64,000 nt of DNA. It comes from Verpa conica (Eukaryota; Ascomycota; Pezizomycetes; Pezizales; Morchellaceae). The notes under the pieces are model-generated. The model saw only the letters and a program-made list of their open reading frames with translations, made no database searches and was not told where the DNA came from. Positions 25,754-37,033 of this stretch are shown here, one piece after another (position 1 is the first letter of the stretch; the number at the start of each line of letters is the position of its first letter). The stretch spans positions 248,001 to 312,000 of the forward strand of contig JAUFSD010000001.1 of the NCBI GenBank assembly GCA_033030425.1. Direction: 5' to 3'. A program made the translations under genes and the position numbers.

Positions 25754-27749
25754 ATGAGTTCAAATCTTCATCTACGACCAAGTTTACATCATTCAGATAT
25801 AGGAACAGAGCTGCAGGAGAGAACTACATCGGTCACGGTGTCTCCGATTAGGGTGACGGATGCTGAGAAGGAGGATGCTGATGGTAGGATGAGGAGTAGG
25901 TTAGGGTTGCATCCTGGGGTCGTACCTGAAGATGATCCTTTCGGGAATGAGGGGGGTAATGATATTCAGTTTAAGACTATGACTTGGTGGTATAGTATAC
26001 TTCACCCTACGTTGGTGGAGGGGGGGTGTTTGTGTGTTGACGGTAGGCGGTGTGATAGGCAAACGGCAATGATAATGATCGCGGAGACGATATCGTTGGG
26101 GATTCTCAGCCTCCCATCTGTTTTGAAGGCGATTGGGCTCGTACCGTATGGTTTATTTATTCAGATTCGTGTATTGTGGTCTTGTTGATGTGGTGTTTTA
26201 GGGGCTGTATCTTGATCATTGGCCTTGGTATTGTCGCGACATATACCGGTTATGTTCTTGGTCAATTTAAGTTGCGCTATGTTTGTGTTTCTATAATCTT
26301 ACTTTGAAGAAGCTAATCAGATCCAAAGCCCCACGTCCACACCTTCGCCGAAGCAGGTGAAATAATCATGGGTGGTTTTGGCCGTGAGCTCTTTGCAGCC
26401 GCGCAAGTCATCTTCCTAGGTACTCCTCCAACACCCCCTCCCCCTTACCACACGAGCTGAAGAACAACATCCTTATAGTCTTCATAATGGGTTCCCATAT
26501 CCTCACGTTCTCCATTATGCTCAACGTCGTAACCTCACACGGAGCCTGCACCATAGTATTCACCATCTGTGGCTTCATCATATCGCTAATATGCACTCTC
26601 CCACGCACTATGAGGAGCGTATCTTACTTCTCGATTATAAGTTTCGTGAGTATCCTAGGCGCGGTGTTCATCACCATGATCGGTGTGGGAGTCTCAGGGA
26701 AGCATCCGACGCTGCTTATTGCCGCGGAGGGAATAGAGTTTTATGTGGCGTTTGGGGCGGTTAGTAATATTATCTTTGCATATGGTATGTTATTTCAACG
26801 GGGGGTGATGGAGGTGAGTGATAACTGATGAAGATAGCGGGGCATCTGGCGTTCTTTAGTTTTATATCGGAGATGAAGAATCCGAATGACTATCCAAAGG
26901 TGAGCCCGCTTTTGTAGTTTCTATTGGGTTTGGGCTTACTCTAGTTGTGGTGTTTAATAGGCACTGTGTGCGCTCCAGGTCAGCGATACTATCCTTTACC
27001 TTGTTGCCGCAGTGGTAATCTATCGTTTCACAGGTGATCAAGTAACTAGTCCCGCCCTCGGCGCTAGTACAAAAACACTCGAGAAGATTGCTTATGGAAT
27101 TGCAATTCCCACTATTGTGATTGCAGGGGTTATCAATGGGCATGTTGCTGCTGTTTGTGTCTCTTCACTTCTCTGGGTAGTTAAGGAAGCTGATATGGTG
27201 GGCAGAAGTATATATACGTCCGGATATTCAGAGGCTCTGAGCATCTCGGGAGTCGCAGCTGGTATGCGACTTTTGTTTGGGTTGCAATTATCACGGTGCT
27301 TTGGGTGATTGCTTGGATTATTGCGAGTGCAGTACCAGTTTTTAATAATTTGTTGGGGTTGATTGTGAGTATCTATTTCTACCTTTATAAGAAGATGGGC
27401 TTGCTGAAAGTAGACAGAGTGCGTTGTTTGTTAGTTGGTTCACTTGTAAGTTATCTATCTGCCCCGGATTGGCACAAGTGGTTGACATTTTGGTAGATGG
27501 TATAAGTGGGTGGTTTTGGATCCATATGAACAGGGGTAGGTTATTCTCGACTAAGCGCAAGGCGTGCTTAACGATTGTGAATATAGCGATCATGTGTATG
27601 GGGGCGACTATCGTAAGTTACTTTAATACAACGGGAGGTGGTTAATTGCTGAGTTCTTTTAGATGTGTTGTGGACTCTATGCTTCCGGGAAAGCGATTCA
27701 TGACGATAAAAGCGGTAGACCATTCTCTTGTGATGATAATTCAGTATAG
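25754..27749 (+). CDS. Amino-acid permease, Aa_trans/AVT family (Neurospora mtr-like)
   Basis: A proton-coupled neutral amino-acid transporter of 480 aa encoded by 11 exons: 25754-25989, 26059-26145, 26202-26280, 26329-26419, 26479-26784, 26838-26899, 26961-27152, 27206-27364, 27418-27445, 27497-27612 and 27663-27749. The ten introns are only 48-69 nt. With them removed the frame is continuous and follows the fungal N-type permease pattern throughout. Landmarks include AMIMIAETISLGILSLP, TYTGYVLGQFKLRYP, FIMGSHILTFSIM, ICTLPRTM, NIIFAYAGHLAFFSF, ALPTIVIAG-type and FNNLLGLISALF segments, and a Cys-rich C-terminal tail. About 11 membrane helices follow a ~75-residue acidic cytosolic N-terminus. 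The unspliced DNA looks broken into many small frames, but I see no disabling mutation. Exact substrates are not predictable. Confidence 0.92.
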
Positions 27750-28853
27750 TGATAAATTATTGCTGGTAGGCTATATATCTAGCGTGATAGTAGAGACAAC
27801 AATTAATTTGTTTATATTATAATACTATTTAATTCATTTTTATCGCGGCAATCGTGGATGGTAATGATTGTTCTGTTTCGATCAACGGAGCTGTCCCGAT
27901 TGGTTACGCATTACCGGATGAAGCTAGGGTCAATGACTCAACGCCCCAAATGTCTTTTAGGCACCGGAGATTGAGTTCCCGAGCCGCGACTTGATCACGA
28001 ACGGACAGCGCAGACATTGATGAGCTGGTAGCTGGGCAAAAAAAAAACATGTTTGCCGTGCATGTCTCGCGTCATTTGTGGTTGGAAGGGCAGCAATATG
28101 TGTAGCGAGTGAGTGAGCGAGTGAGCGACTATGAGTTTGAGGTTGAGTTCCTATGCAAGCTTGGCGTTGTCTCTGCTACCAGGCTTTGCTTTAGCGACTT
28201 GTGACAGTGGGGGCAGGCCCTGGTTGGCTGGGGTCCACGCGTGTGTACCGCTACGGGATTCCTTTTAGGCGATGAGACACCACACCTTGATCTGTCGGGT
28301 GTAGATCATGCGAAAAAGGAATTCGCTTGGAGGCCAGCACACGATAGTCCATCTTAGTCGGAGGGGTTCAAGGTTCAGAGGAATATAAGTCCGGTTCCTG
28401 CTCTCTACGCGGTAGGATATATGTAGCAGAGAGCGAGTGAGGGGCTGTGTCTGGGAGGACTGCCAAGAGGATACCGATTACTCAGCAACTGCTCGCAATT
28501 TCTCTCCCCCACGCCTCATCCACACCATCACCCAGCCCCTGGGTCTTGGAGCTTAGACACATCAGCCATCGACACTTCAGTGCCATCTTTCTGAAGTAAT
28601 CACCACCACAGCGAATACTTGATACTTCGATACTCGGTCTTACTATTATCCGCTGCGAGGTGTCGACGCTTCCTCCACTGCTGCTGTCAGACCCTACGCC
28701 CCCCTTCCAGAATCTTGTAGCTGTCCCGCCTACAGCAGACCCACTACCACACTACTGACTGCTTGCTGGCACTACCGCTACCAGCAGCGTCTCGCCCGGT
28801 GTCATTGCCTCTACCGGTATCGCTACTAGGAGTCTTCAGAAGGGATCGCTGCG
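27750..28853. other. Intergenic region and CT-rich leader
   Basis: Contains a short GAGT/GAGC run (28106-28129) and, from about 28480, a C/T-rich stretch leading up to the ATG at 28854. That stretch is probably the core promoter and 5' UTR of the next gene. No coding frame is supported. Confidence 0.5.
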
Positions 28854-30287
28854 ATGGCCACTGATGTTTCTCGACACTCGTCTCTTGCCGCTGAAGCACC
28901 CGCTGGGACTGCTGGTGAGCTCTCTCGCTTTGGCCTTATAAACCAATGGGTAACTAATAAGATATCTGCACTAGGCACTGAGCGCCACCACAAGGGCCGG
29001 AAGCCCTTTAGTTCTCTCATGAAGCGCCTTGCTTCCTTGAAGAGTCATAGTACCAGCACCTCCTCCCAATCACGAGCCGCAAATGGCGGGCGCGCAGCTT
29101 CGTGCTCCTCCCAATCGCCGTACTCCCCGTACTACCCGTACAAGTCTGGGAAGCCTGCTAGTCCACCCCCTTCCACCTCTGCCTCTGCTGCAGCTCCCTC
29201 TCACATCTCGTTCGGTCCGAACCACCACGGATCTACTCACTCTATATCTAGCACTGCATCTGTTTCTTCCACCGCCTCCGGGGAACACTCGCTCACGCAA
29301 TCTCCATCCGAGAAGTCTCGCGGTCGCCCCGCACCATCGGCAATAACCGCGACAACAGCAACTACATCCGCGTTCTCCTCCCCGACGCCATCCGTTCGCT
29401 CTCTCACCACAACCCTCACAACAATCCAGTCCACCGCACCAGGGTCCCTGCTCGACCCATACCCACACTACAACCCACACCCGTCACACCATCACAATCC
29501 AAATGCACCGCCAATGTTATTTCAACACCAATTCCCCTCTTCCCCCTCAGCAACCCTACCAGCTAGCCCGGGACCAGTGATGGCTTTGAACAATGGTACA
29601 CTCCACCCAATCAACTATTCCACCGCTACAGCAGGGGGTCTTTTGACGGACAATGCTTCCATCATTACCCTCGCCTCCTCATCCAAACGGCGCCGCCGTC
29701 ACTCTCTCGACACAGACGCATCAGTGCGCGCTCTTGCTCCATCTTCGCTCTGGGGCGGATCGCGCGAGTCGCTCCCACTATCGGTGTTGTCGGGGAACTT
29801 TGATATGGGGAGGAGTATAGCTGGTGACAGAGGGAGCATATATGGGTCTACATCCTTCAGCACCGCAAGGGGAGGGGATGCGGCGAGTATGAACTATGCG
29901 GGGAGCATGAGGGATTTTGTGGGTGGAAGTGGAAGCATCATGGGTGAGATTTCGGGGGCAGGTCAGTTGTGTGCTAGTCCTCATACGGGAATGTCGATTA
30001 TTGGGAATAGGGAGAGTATGAACTTGGGAAGAGGGAGTAGGAGGAATAGTGGGTGGGTTAGGGATGAGGAAGAGGAGGAGGATATTGAAGATGATGACGC
30101 GACGGATAGGAGGAGGAGTATGAGTGCGAATGGGGATGTAGATGAGGGAGAAGGGAGAGGGGGAGATGGAGCTAGTATGAGGGATGGGAGCAGTAGTGTG
30201 GGGGTTTGGCATGGTGTATTTGGAAAGAGAGAGGACGTAGGGGAGAAGGAGAAAAGGACTATGGATGGAGGAAATGAGAAGCAATGA
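28854..30287 (+). CDS. Ser-rich, low-complexity protein of unknown function (477 aa)
   Basis: One uninterrupted frame from ATG 28854 (GCGATGG context) to TGA 30287. The first ~70 residues look partly structured (INQWVTNKISALG, then a basic KPFSSLMKRLASLK segment). Residues of about 70-240 are Ser/Thr/Pro/His-rich. A basic KRRRRHSLDTD motif, a plausible phosphorylation or nuclear-localisation site, lies near residue 280. A Gly/Ser/Met-rich part follows, then a very acidic stretch (EEEEEDIEDDD) ahead of RRRSMS. No catalytic domain, signal peptide or membrane helix is visible. Long antisense frames overlap it but are lower in quality and reflect composition. A regulatory or scaffold role would be a guess. 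Confidence 0.7.
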   Translation: MATDVSRHSSLAAEAPAGTAGELSRFGLINQWVTNKISALGTERHHKGRKPFSSLMKRLASLKSHSTSTSSQSRAANGGRAASCSSQSPYSPYYPYKSGKPASPPPSTSASAAAPSHISFGPNHHGSTHSISSTASVSSTASGEHSLTQSPSEKSRGRPAPSAITATTATTSAFSSPTPSVRSLTTTLTTIQSTAPGSLLDPYPHYNPHPSHHHNPNAPPMLFQHQFPSSPSATLPASPGPVMALNNGTLHPINYSTATAGGLLTDNASIITLASSSKRRRRHSLDTDASVRALAPSSLWGGSRESLPLSVLSGNFDMGRSIAGDRGSIYGSTSFSTARGGDAASMNYAGSMRDFVGGSGSIMGEISGAGQLCASPHTGMSIIGNRESMNLGRGSRRNSGWVRDEEEEEDIEDDDATDRRRSMSANGDVDEGEGRGGDGASMRDGSSSVGVWHGVFGKREDVGEKEKRTMDGGNEKQ

Positions 30288-30950
30288 GGGTGATAGGTTA
30301 TAATTGAATGACAGGACAGGAGGCTTAGGTTTGGGGGGTAGTATTATGGGGCCATATTATTTGGGGTAGAAGGAGGAAAATTTTAGGGGGGGTTTTTCTT
30401 TTCGGGATTGTCGTATCTATCCACTGATCTAACTCTTTTCTCATGTTTTGAGGTTTCTTAGTTTTATTTTTTTCAAATTTCTTTGGTTTCTTGGCTGCGT
30501 TCGGGTTTTTTTTTTCTGGATTGAACAAGGGGGATTTGCCGTATGAGTTTTTTTCTCTCTTCTATTTTGCATTACGGTAGTTACTTTACTCTTACTTTTT
30601 TTTCCGCAGGGCTTTTTGCTTTGCTCACTTTATACCTTGCAATTCAAGTTTTTTTTTTTTGAACTATTTTTTTCTATAGGGGCTAAAAGATTTAATGCGA
30701 GATTTATTTCCCAAGTTTCTTCTTCAACACTCTAGTTTTTTAAAGGAAAATGGAAAATGGAAAATGAATAGGATATTATAGGGGTCTCTGGAATAGTTTA
30801 CTTTGGCTTCTTGTGGTTTATTATTTATTATTGGACCACAGGGGGATGTTCTATTCTAATTTTTTTTTTTTGCCTGATGTTCTAGTCTAGTTTGTTGCGT
30901 TTTAGTTGGCCAGGGTTGGGTAATGGTTGTGTTAGATGTGTTAGAATATA

Positions 30951-31175
30951 CCGTATAATCTCGGTCATAAAGAACTGGACCGGGCTGAGACTACAGGAGA
31001 ATACCGCAACACTACTGGCTGAGGTGGTAGGACCCGTACTGTTTAGGTTGTAGGTTCGATCTTGGGTGTTTGTTCACTGGTTCAAATTGAGCCTCACGAC
31101 TTTTCGACCAGGCAGAACACACCCTCATTCTGCTGTCTCAGCTCGGTCCAGTTCTTTATGACCGAGATTATACGG
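30951..31175. mobile_element. 225-bp MITE with ~41-bp terminal inverted repeats and TA duplication
   Basis: The left end begins CCGTATAATCTCGGTC and the right end is its reverse complement. The inverted arms extend about 41 bp with one mismatch, and TA dinucleotides flank both ends (30949-30950, 31176-31177), as expected for Tc1/mariner/pogo-superfamily insertions. There is no coding capacity. The interior contains TGGCTGAGGTGG (31016-31027), matching a Pol III A-box, and GGTTCGATC (31053-31061), matching the core of a B-box at tRNA-like spacing. The near-identical arms suggest recent activity. The autonomous partner is not in this window. Confidence 0.85.
31016..31061 (+). promoter_or_regulatory. 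tRNA-like Pol III A-box and B-box inside MITE
   Basis: TGGCTGAGGTGG fits the A-box consensus TRGYNNANNNGG. GGTTCGATC, beginning 25 nt after the A-box ends, fits the first nine bases of the B-box GGTTCRANNCC; the last two positions are TT rather than CC. No cloverleaf-forming tRNA could be drawn, so this is at most a tRNA-derived relic or a fortuitous match. Confidence 0.35.
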
Positions 31176-31794
31176 TAGTTTTATATGGAAGTGTGGTGTT
31201 GTAATAGTAATCATGGAGTGTCACTCGCGTTTTCGGTAGGCGGTTTTTGTTTAGTATTGTGAACCCGGGACTCGGCTGGATATGGACACAGTGGGGTAGG
31301 TTGGATAGACTTAAGTTTTTTTTTATAAGAATGTTTCGTGCTCATTGTTTATCGCTGTAATATTTACTAGGCAGCGTTGCTTTTTGGCGGTTGAGGTGGG
31401 TGAAAGAACTTGGGATTATGTTTCTCAGACTACATTTGTGCCATGTTTGGTAAAAATAAAAAAATCAACTCAACTTTTACAGCTCTCGAAAACTTAAATA
31501 AAAAAGTCCATAAAATAAATCTCTGCCCATACTCCCGACTCGCCCTTCCAATATCTCGGTTCTCTCAAAGCATGCGGGGCGTGGCCGCATTTTGTTCTCT
31601 TTCATTTCAGAGGTCATATGCCTCTTAGTCCTCCTATTTCGGTTTATTGTTAGTACTAGCCTAGTAGCTGCTGACAATTATATTAAAATACTTACATCCG
31701 ATGATACCGGCGAGCTATTTGTGTCTGTGGCCACCGCGTCTTCGCGTATCTGCAATAAATTTCATATTAGTATTTAACTAGTGACTGTAAGGTG

Positions 31795-34700
31795 TTATGT
31801 ACTATTTTTGTTAGGTTTTGCTCCGTTCTCTAGCAGTATTTGCACCACCTTTTCGTTCCCTCTGGAGGCCGCTGCCTGTAGCGCATTGCCGTATCTGCCG
31901 CCCTGGGCGTTGACGTCTGCCCCGTTCTCTAGCAGTATTTGCACCACCTTTTCGTTCCCTCTGGAGGCCGCTGCCTGTAGCGCATTGCCGTAGAAGCCGC
32001 CCTGGGCGTTGACGTCTGCCCCGTTCTCTAGCAGTATTTGCACCACCTTTTCGTTCCCTCTGGAGGCCGCTGCCTGTAGCGCATTGCCGTAGAAGCCGCC
32101 CTGGGCGTTGACGTCTGCCCCGTTCTCTAGCAGTATTTGCACCACCTTTTCGTTCCCTCTGGAGGCCGCTGCCTGTAGCGCATTGCCGTAGAAGCCGCCC
32201 TGGGCGTTGACGTTTGCCCCGTTCTCTAGCAGTATTTGCACCACCTTTTCGTTCCCTCTGGAGGCCGCTGCATGTAGCGCATTGCCGTAGAAGCCGCCCT
32301 GGGCGTTGACGTCTGCCCCGTTCTCTAGTAGTATTTCAACTACCATTTCGTGCCCATAGAAAGATGCCAAATATAAGAGTGACTCATTAAGTGAGTTCTT
32401 AAGGTTAGGGTTCCATGTCTTCTCGTCCCATAAATCTTTCATATTTTCCCCGAATCCAAACCGTGAGGCTACGTATAATGGAAGAGGGTATGCTTCCTTT
32501 GGGGCTTGTTCTTTATAATAATGGGCTTGTGTAAATAGAGAAACCTTACATCGTTCATCATAGTTCTTAGACTTATAGAGATCCCCGGCTCTCTGGATCC
32601 AGCTAACGTATGCCCTACTTGGCTTACTGAAGGATCCGAAGAAGATCCTTAACATATGCCAGATCTTGCCGCCCGGTTCTTGGTTTGAGCACCGTTGAGT
32701 ATGATCTGGCCAGTAGAGAACCGAATAGTCCTCGGTGTACCGGTCTGATGCCAACCCTGACAGATTGCGTAGTCTTGAAAGGCAGAACTCTGCGACGATG
32801 GTATTGGCCTCGAGGACTGTGAAGCAAGTTTCCTTTTCGAAAAACTCCTCTACAGAAAGGTGGAAGAACCGTACAACATTCAACTGTGTATCAACTTTCA
32901 AGAAGTTGTGGCACATGTGCAATAAATCATCTATATCGACCTTGATATCAGATTCTTGCAGGGAAACCATGGCGATCAGTTCGTCGGGTGAAAGCGGTCG
33001 GCACGAGCACATAACCCACATGAGTGCTTTTTTCGCTATTTCAGGAGCTGTCCCCCTCTCGAGTTCTAAATGCTTATAGATCTCTTCGTATGTTTTTTCG
33101 AGATTCTCGGGAAAGTTGCACAACATCTTTCTGACATCGCTTTCAAGCCTTAGGACACAAAGTCCTTTAATCTGGAGCTCGACCCACAGGAACCTATTTT
33201 ACAAGGATATTAGTAAATCACGGTAACATGCAAAGACGTGATACAGGGGCAAAATACATTCCATGAGCCTTCTTGAGAAGGCTGGAAATAACGAGCTTCT
33301 TCAAAGGACCATCAACCTTACCACGCAGAAGTCTTCCATCATCGATACACTGCTCGACCTCTTTGTGTACATAGTGTTCGATGTCTGTGGAGTTATCCTT
33401 CTCCTCGATACAAATATTTGGTTTGCCTTTAAATTGAAATTTGATATCATCGTCATTTCTGCTCGAAATGAAGATCTTAACCAAGCTTGTAGAGCTATCA
33501 ATGATCTCTTTTAGTCCAATGAATAGTTCATGCCTCTTTTCGGTATCACACTCGTCCAAGGCATCGATTATAATCGTGGTGTGGAGATTCAAGTTGATAA
33601 GTGAGACGATCAAGCTAAGACACTGCTTAATACCAAGCCCATCATCAAAGGCCCTTCCGGTCATTCTCGCCTCATATTCTTCAATCACCGGTTTCTGTAA
33701 AGCCGGTCCGGTGCTTTTGAAAGATAACTGCCTCACGATAGACCTCATGATTTCCACTGGGTTATCCAGCTGTGTCACGCCACGTCTGCAGTAGAAATAA
33801 GCTAGGGCTTCATCATTTCCTGGCGTTTCTTGGTTCTTGAGTACGGTTTGTATAGCCATAGACCTGTAATTTGGCCTGTTTAGCTAAGGACCCATAGAAC
33901 AGGGATTTAAAATTGGGATATTCACGTGAGTGTTGTTTTCCCTGCGCCAGCTAGAGGCACAAAATTCGGGTTAGTTTTGAAATAATCGTATAATTGTTTG
34001 TATAGTGTATCTTACGATCCCCCCGGAGCCACAAAATAGTTGAGGCGCTCGACATCTGCCACTCACGAAACTCATCCCTTTCCAGAAGCCATTCACATGT
34101 TCCTTCTTTCCAACGGTCTCTGGCGGTTCGGTGGTACATTGTATATGGAACCTTGGATACCCAATCAAGTATTTTCTTTCTTTTAGTAACTAATAAAGAA
34201 GTATTTCATTAGTTTCAGTAGATCAGAAAGCCCCCTATCGCAAAATAGTTATGGTATTACAGTTGAAGGTGACGAAACTATGCTTACCTTCAAGTCCATC
34301 AAGGAGAGTCTCTATATTTTTCTCAATCCTTACAATAGGCATTTTGAATTCTTCTAAAAGCTTCTGGAGGTTCTTAACCCTCTCTGAAAACCCGAAGCGG
34401 TTAGTAAGATATAATGATCTAAAGAACACAAGGCTCTAGGGTGGAACCTTCAGCGGTTTTGTTTGCTGCATTCTGGTCTATGGAATAGAAAGTGATTATT
34501 AATTCTCTTATGCTTAATAAAGATTCCGGATAAATATTTTATGTTTGGGTCAAGAAGCATACTTTTGGCCTCTGCAAGATGTGTTTCCTGGAAGACATTA
34601 GACTCTTTTGCCTGAAGAGCAGCTAAAGCCTCTGCCGGTCCATCCGTATCCAAAAACCCCCATGCGATTCGAACTGTGATAAATCAGTTCAAGAATTTGA

Positions 34701-35853
34701 TCATGGACCGAGTAGAAGATCTAACCTATAGTATTTTCGGCATAGTAGTGCTTGGCGTTGACTAGGTAAGTTAGCATGTCCGCGTATAGCGCTACCAAGG
34801 CCTCCTCGACGCGCTGGGCCGTGTCGAAGCTTGTTCCGAGATATAGTTCCTCGTATATTGCGCATCTTCCCATCAGGTTTGCAATCACTTCGATCCCCAC
34901 AAGCATCGCTCCCATCTTCTCATGGTCCTTTATGACTACCTGTAGTATCTTTAGATTAGTTGCCTAAATAACTATCTGGAAGTAAGAAACAAACCTCTAG
35001 GAGGTACCGAACTGGTGCCCAAGGTATTGCAACGTGAACTGGGTCACATTGTGCAGCCATGTTACCTAGGGTCTTGAATTTTTTGACCCATATAACTGTC
35101 TTGTCGGCGATGTCTCGTAAGATCACCTTTTCACCTTTCCAGGTAATTTTCCACATCTTCTCGCGGCAGATATCTCTCTTTTCTTCCGTCGCTTTCAGAA
35201 CCGCGTCAAGAATTTTAAGGCCATTTGGGTCATAGAAGTCGAATGCTTTTTGATCTTCTTCGGGCAAGCTTTTGACTGCCTTTTCCCATAGCGAAGGTGT
35301 ACTATTTTATCAGTCAGTCGCTAGAATTACGATGCAAGTGCTTGGTTAGGTATATAACTCTTACCGAGAATAGTTTAAGGTGGTAGGACTTTGTGGTACT
35401 GGGACACTAGCTGCGGGATCCGTGCTAAGGGGTGGTGTTGGTGCAGTACTTGATCCCTGGGTAGGCGAAATGTTACTTGGAGGTGATATTGGTGTATTAA
35501 TCGGCTCTTTAGGACCTGCCGCAGGTAAAACAATGCTCGGGGGGTTTACTAGAGGGGAGGGTTGCGTTGGTGCGGTAACCAGTCCTACAGTTTTGTTTGG
35601 AGGCTCTGCCGAAGGGGGTAGTGTAGGTGTGGTCGGCGCCCCTGATGAATCTGTCGAAGGGGCTCTGCTAGGCGATATTGCCCGAATAAGAGTCTCCCCA
35701 AATGCGCTCAGCCTGTTGCTATGAAATCTGTTTTTTCTCGGTGGAGGTATCACATCTATAACGTAATAGAGTACTTTATAAGTCCCACTCGTAGTTAGCC
35801 TGGTAAAAGAACATACCAGACTTTGGCTTGGCCTTTTTACTGGAAGGCGGCAT
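31795..35853 (-). CDS. NACHT-ankyrin NLR (STAND) protein, 10 exons, 1119 aa
   Basis: Exons in transcript order: 35853-35817, 35755-35365, 35301-34995, 34939-34726, 34673-34563, 34383-34288, 34189-34016, 33950-33926, 33863-33258 and 33193-31795. All junctions are GT..AG and the frame closes exactly. Residues 1-142 are Pro/Ser/Thr-rich. Residues ~143-440 form the helical N-terminal region typical of fungal NACHT-ankyrin proteins (DUF7708-like, beginning PSLWEKAVKSLPEEDQKAF). Residues ~440-660 are the NTPase, with Walker A GDPGAGKTTLT built across exons 7-9 and Walker B IIIDALDECD. A winged-helix-like linker with FHLSVEEFF follows. The C-terminus has ankyrin repeats, six of them near-identical 33-residue units, ending GAKPNKNST. 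Fungal NLRs of this type act in non-self recognition and programmed cell death; the role here is inferred from family. No disabling mutation was seen. Confidence 0.9.
31823..32416 (-). repeat. Six 99-bp tandem repeats encoding ankyrin units
   Basis: The phase marker GTTCTCTAG recurs at 31825, 31924, 32023, 32122, 32221 and 32320, exactly 99 bp apart. The first five units are nearly identical even at silent sites; the sixth (N-terminal-most in the protein) is more diverged. Variation falls at few codons: the residue after AQGG (F or R), the residue after GNAL (Q or H), and D or N in the GA-VNAQ loop. This pattern indicates recent unequal crossover or gene conversion. Confidence 0.93.
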
Positions 35854-36104
35854 GGTTTAGAGTAACTATCAAAGCAATCGGTTTAGGAGTTGGAATTGTT
35901 TGAGAGAGCAGAAGGACACGCGCACGCGGAGGTGAAGGGGAGTATGTACTAATTAGATGTAGATTGTTAGCGGCTCAAGGGTTTTGCACATTGTTAAGAA
36001 CCCCGCTTTTATTTCCGTAACTCATTGGCTAATTTTGCGCCTGCTTTCTACCTACTTAGACGTTTCACAGGATCTGACCTGCGGCGACTTGTTGGGAACT
36101 AGAG
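35854..36104. promoter_or_regulatory. NLR promoter, left half of a split divergent intergenic region
   Basis: A 251-bp stretch between the NLR start codon (35853) and the TA duplication at the left edge of the mariner element. Before that insertion it would have continued directly into the RQC1 upstream region at 45339-45507. No TATA box was confidently identified. Confidence 0.5.
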
Positions 36105-36106
36105 TA

Positions 36107-36136
36107 CAGCCATAGGCAATAAGTCTCCGGATACGC
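36107..36136 (+). repeat. Left terminal inverted repeat of mariner element
   Basis: Thirty bases immediately inside the TA duplication. It pairs with 45307-45336 with a single A/G difference. A GC-rich imperfect hairpin lies a few bases inside (about 36152-36183, arms GGAGGGGGTCTC and its complement). Confidence 0.92.
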
Positions 36137-37033
36137 ACAGACTCGTGTCTCGGAGGGGGTCTCAGACCGGAGACCCCCCTCCTCCTCTCGCAATATACTC
36201 CAGAACCCGTTGAGCCAAATACATGTTATATATACCAAAATGACCACAAAAACCACTACTTTAACATATAGAAAGAAAGAAACTCAGTAATGTGTTGCCC
36301 CCCCACGGTTTTTCATACATTCTTTAATTCTTTTAGGCATACTCTCAATGAGTTTCCTAAAGTCCTCTGGAGTAAACCGGTCCCACTCCTCCTGCAATGC
36401 CTTTTTAAGCCCTTCTTTTGTAGTAATAGGTACTGCCCTAGTATTGATTCGGTTCTTCATAATACGCCATAAATTTTCAATAGGGTTGAGGTCTGGTGAC
36501 TGAGCAGGCCAAGGCATTTTTTGGATATGAAGACGGTTCCTAGCCTCTCTGGAGACAACAGCACGATGAGGGGAAGCTCCATCTTCCATTACAATTGCCT
36601 TATGTGTAGCTGCATATCGTTCTTTGTAGAAGGGATAAAGAGCTGGCTCAATTATCCAGTCCACATATCCTTGTCCGGTAAGAGATACTTCTGGAAGTAG
36701 TACTAAGGGACCCTTATTTTCACGGAGTGATCGGAAACGCTAGGGTGAGTCTTGTCGTAACTCATACAAGGAAGAAGGTAGGGTAACAGGTATTACGGAT
36801 GGGAACAAAGGGCATTGTACAAAGTGGGGTTTTGGGTATAAAAAGGGGAGCGTTACTCCCTCTCTGTAATAGTTTTCTCTTCTTTCTTTACGCAACGTCT
36901 CTTCCTAGGGAGCGTGTCTATACCACGACCTTTTTCTCTTTCACGGGCGCAAACCTTCGGGCAAGTTCCTTTTGATAAGAGTCTTTTGATCTACACACCT
37001 TATTTCTTTCTGAAGCCTTGCGTACCTTCAGAA

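Larger units (their letters stand above)
30288..31794. other. Intergenic region containing one MITE
   Basis: A T-rich 3' flank of the upstream gene with many T-runs (about 30390-30870), followed by the MITE at 30951-31175 and the 3' flank of the minus-strand NLR. No ORF is supported. Confidence 0.55.

Noticed and set aside
25990..27662. Stops and frame changes in the permease suggesting a pseudogene
   Set aside because: All fall inside ten GT..AG introns; the spliced frame closes perfectly.
29070..30284. Antisense frames over the Ser-rich protein
   Set aside because: Mirror of the low-complexity plus-strand gene; Trp/Gly/Cys- or Pro/His-rich nonsense.
31016..31061. Possible tRNA gene in the MITE
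   Set aside because: A/B-box matches are present but no acceptor stem, anticodon arm or terminator could be drawn.
31823..32416. Regular 99-bp spacing considered as a CRISPR-like or satellite array
   Set aside because: Period equals one 33-residue ankyrin unit and lies entirely within the NLR coding frame.
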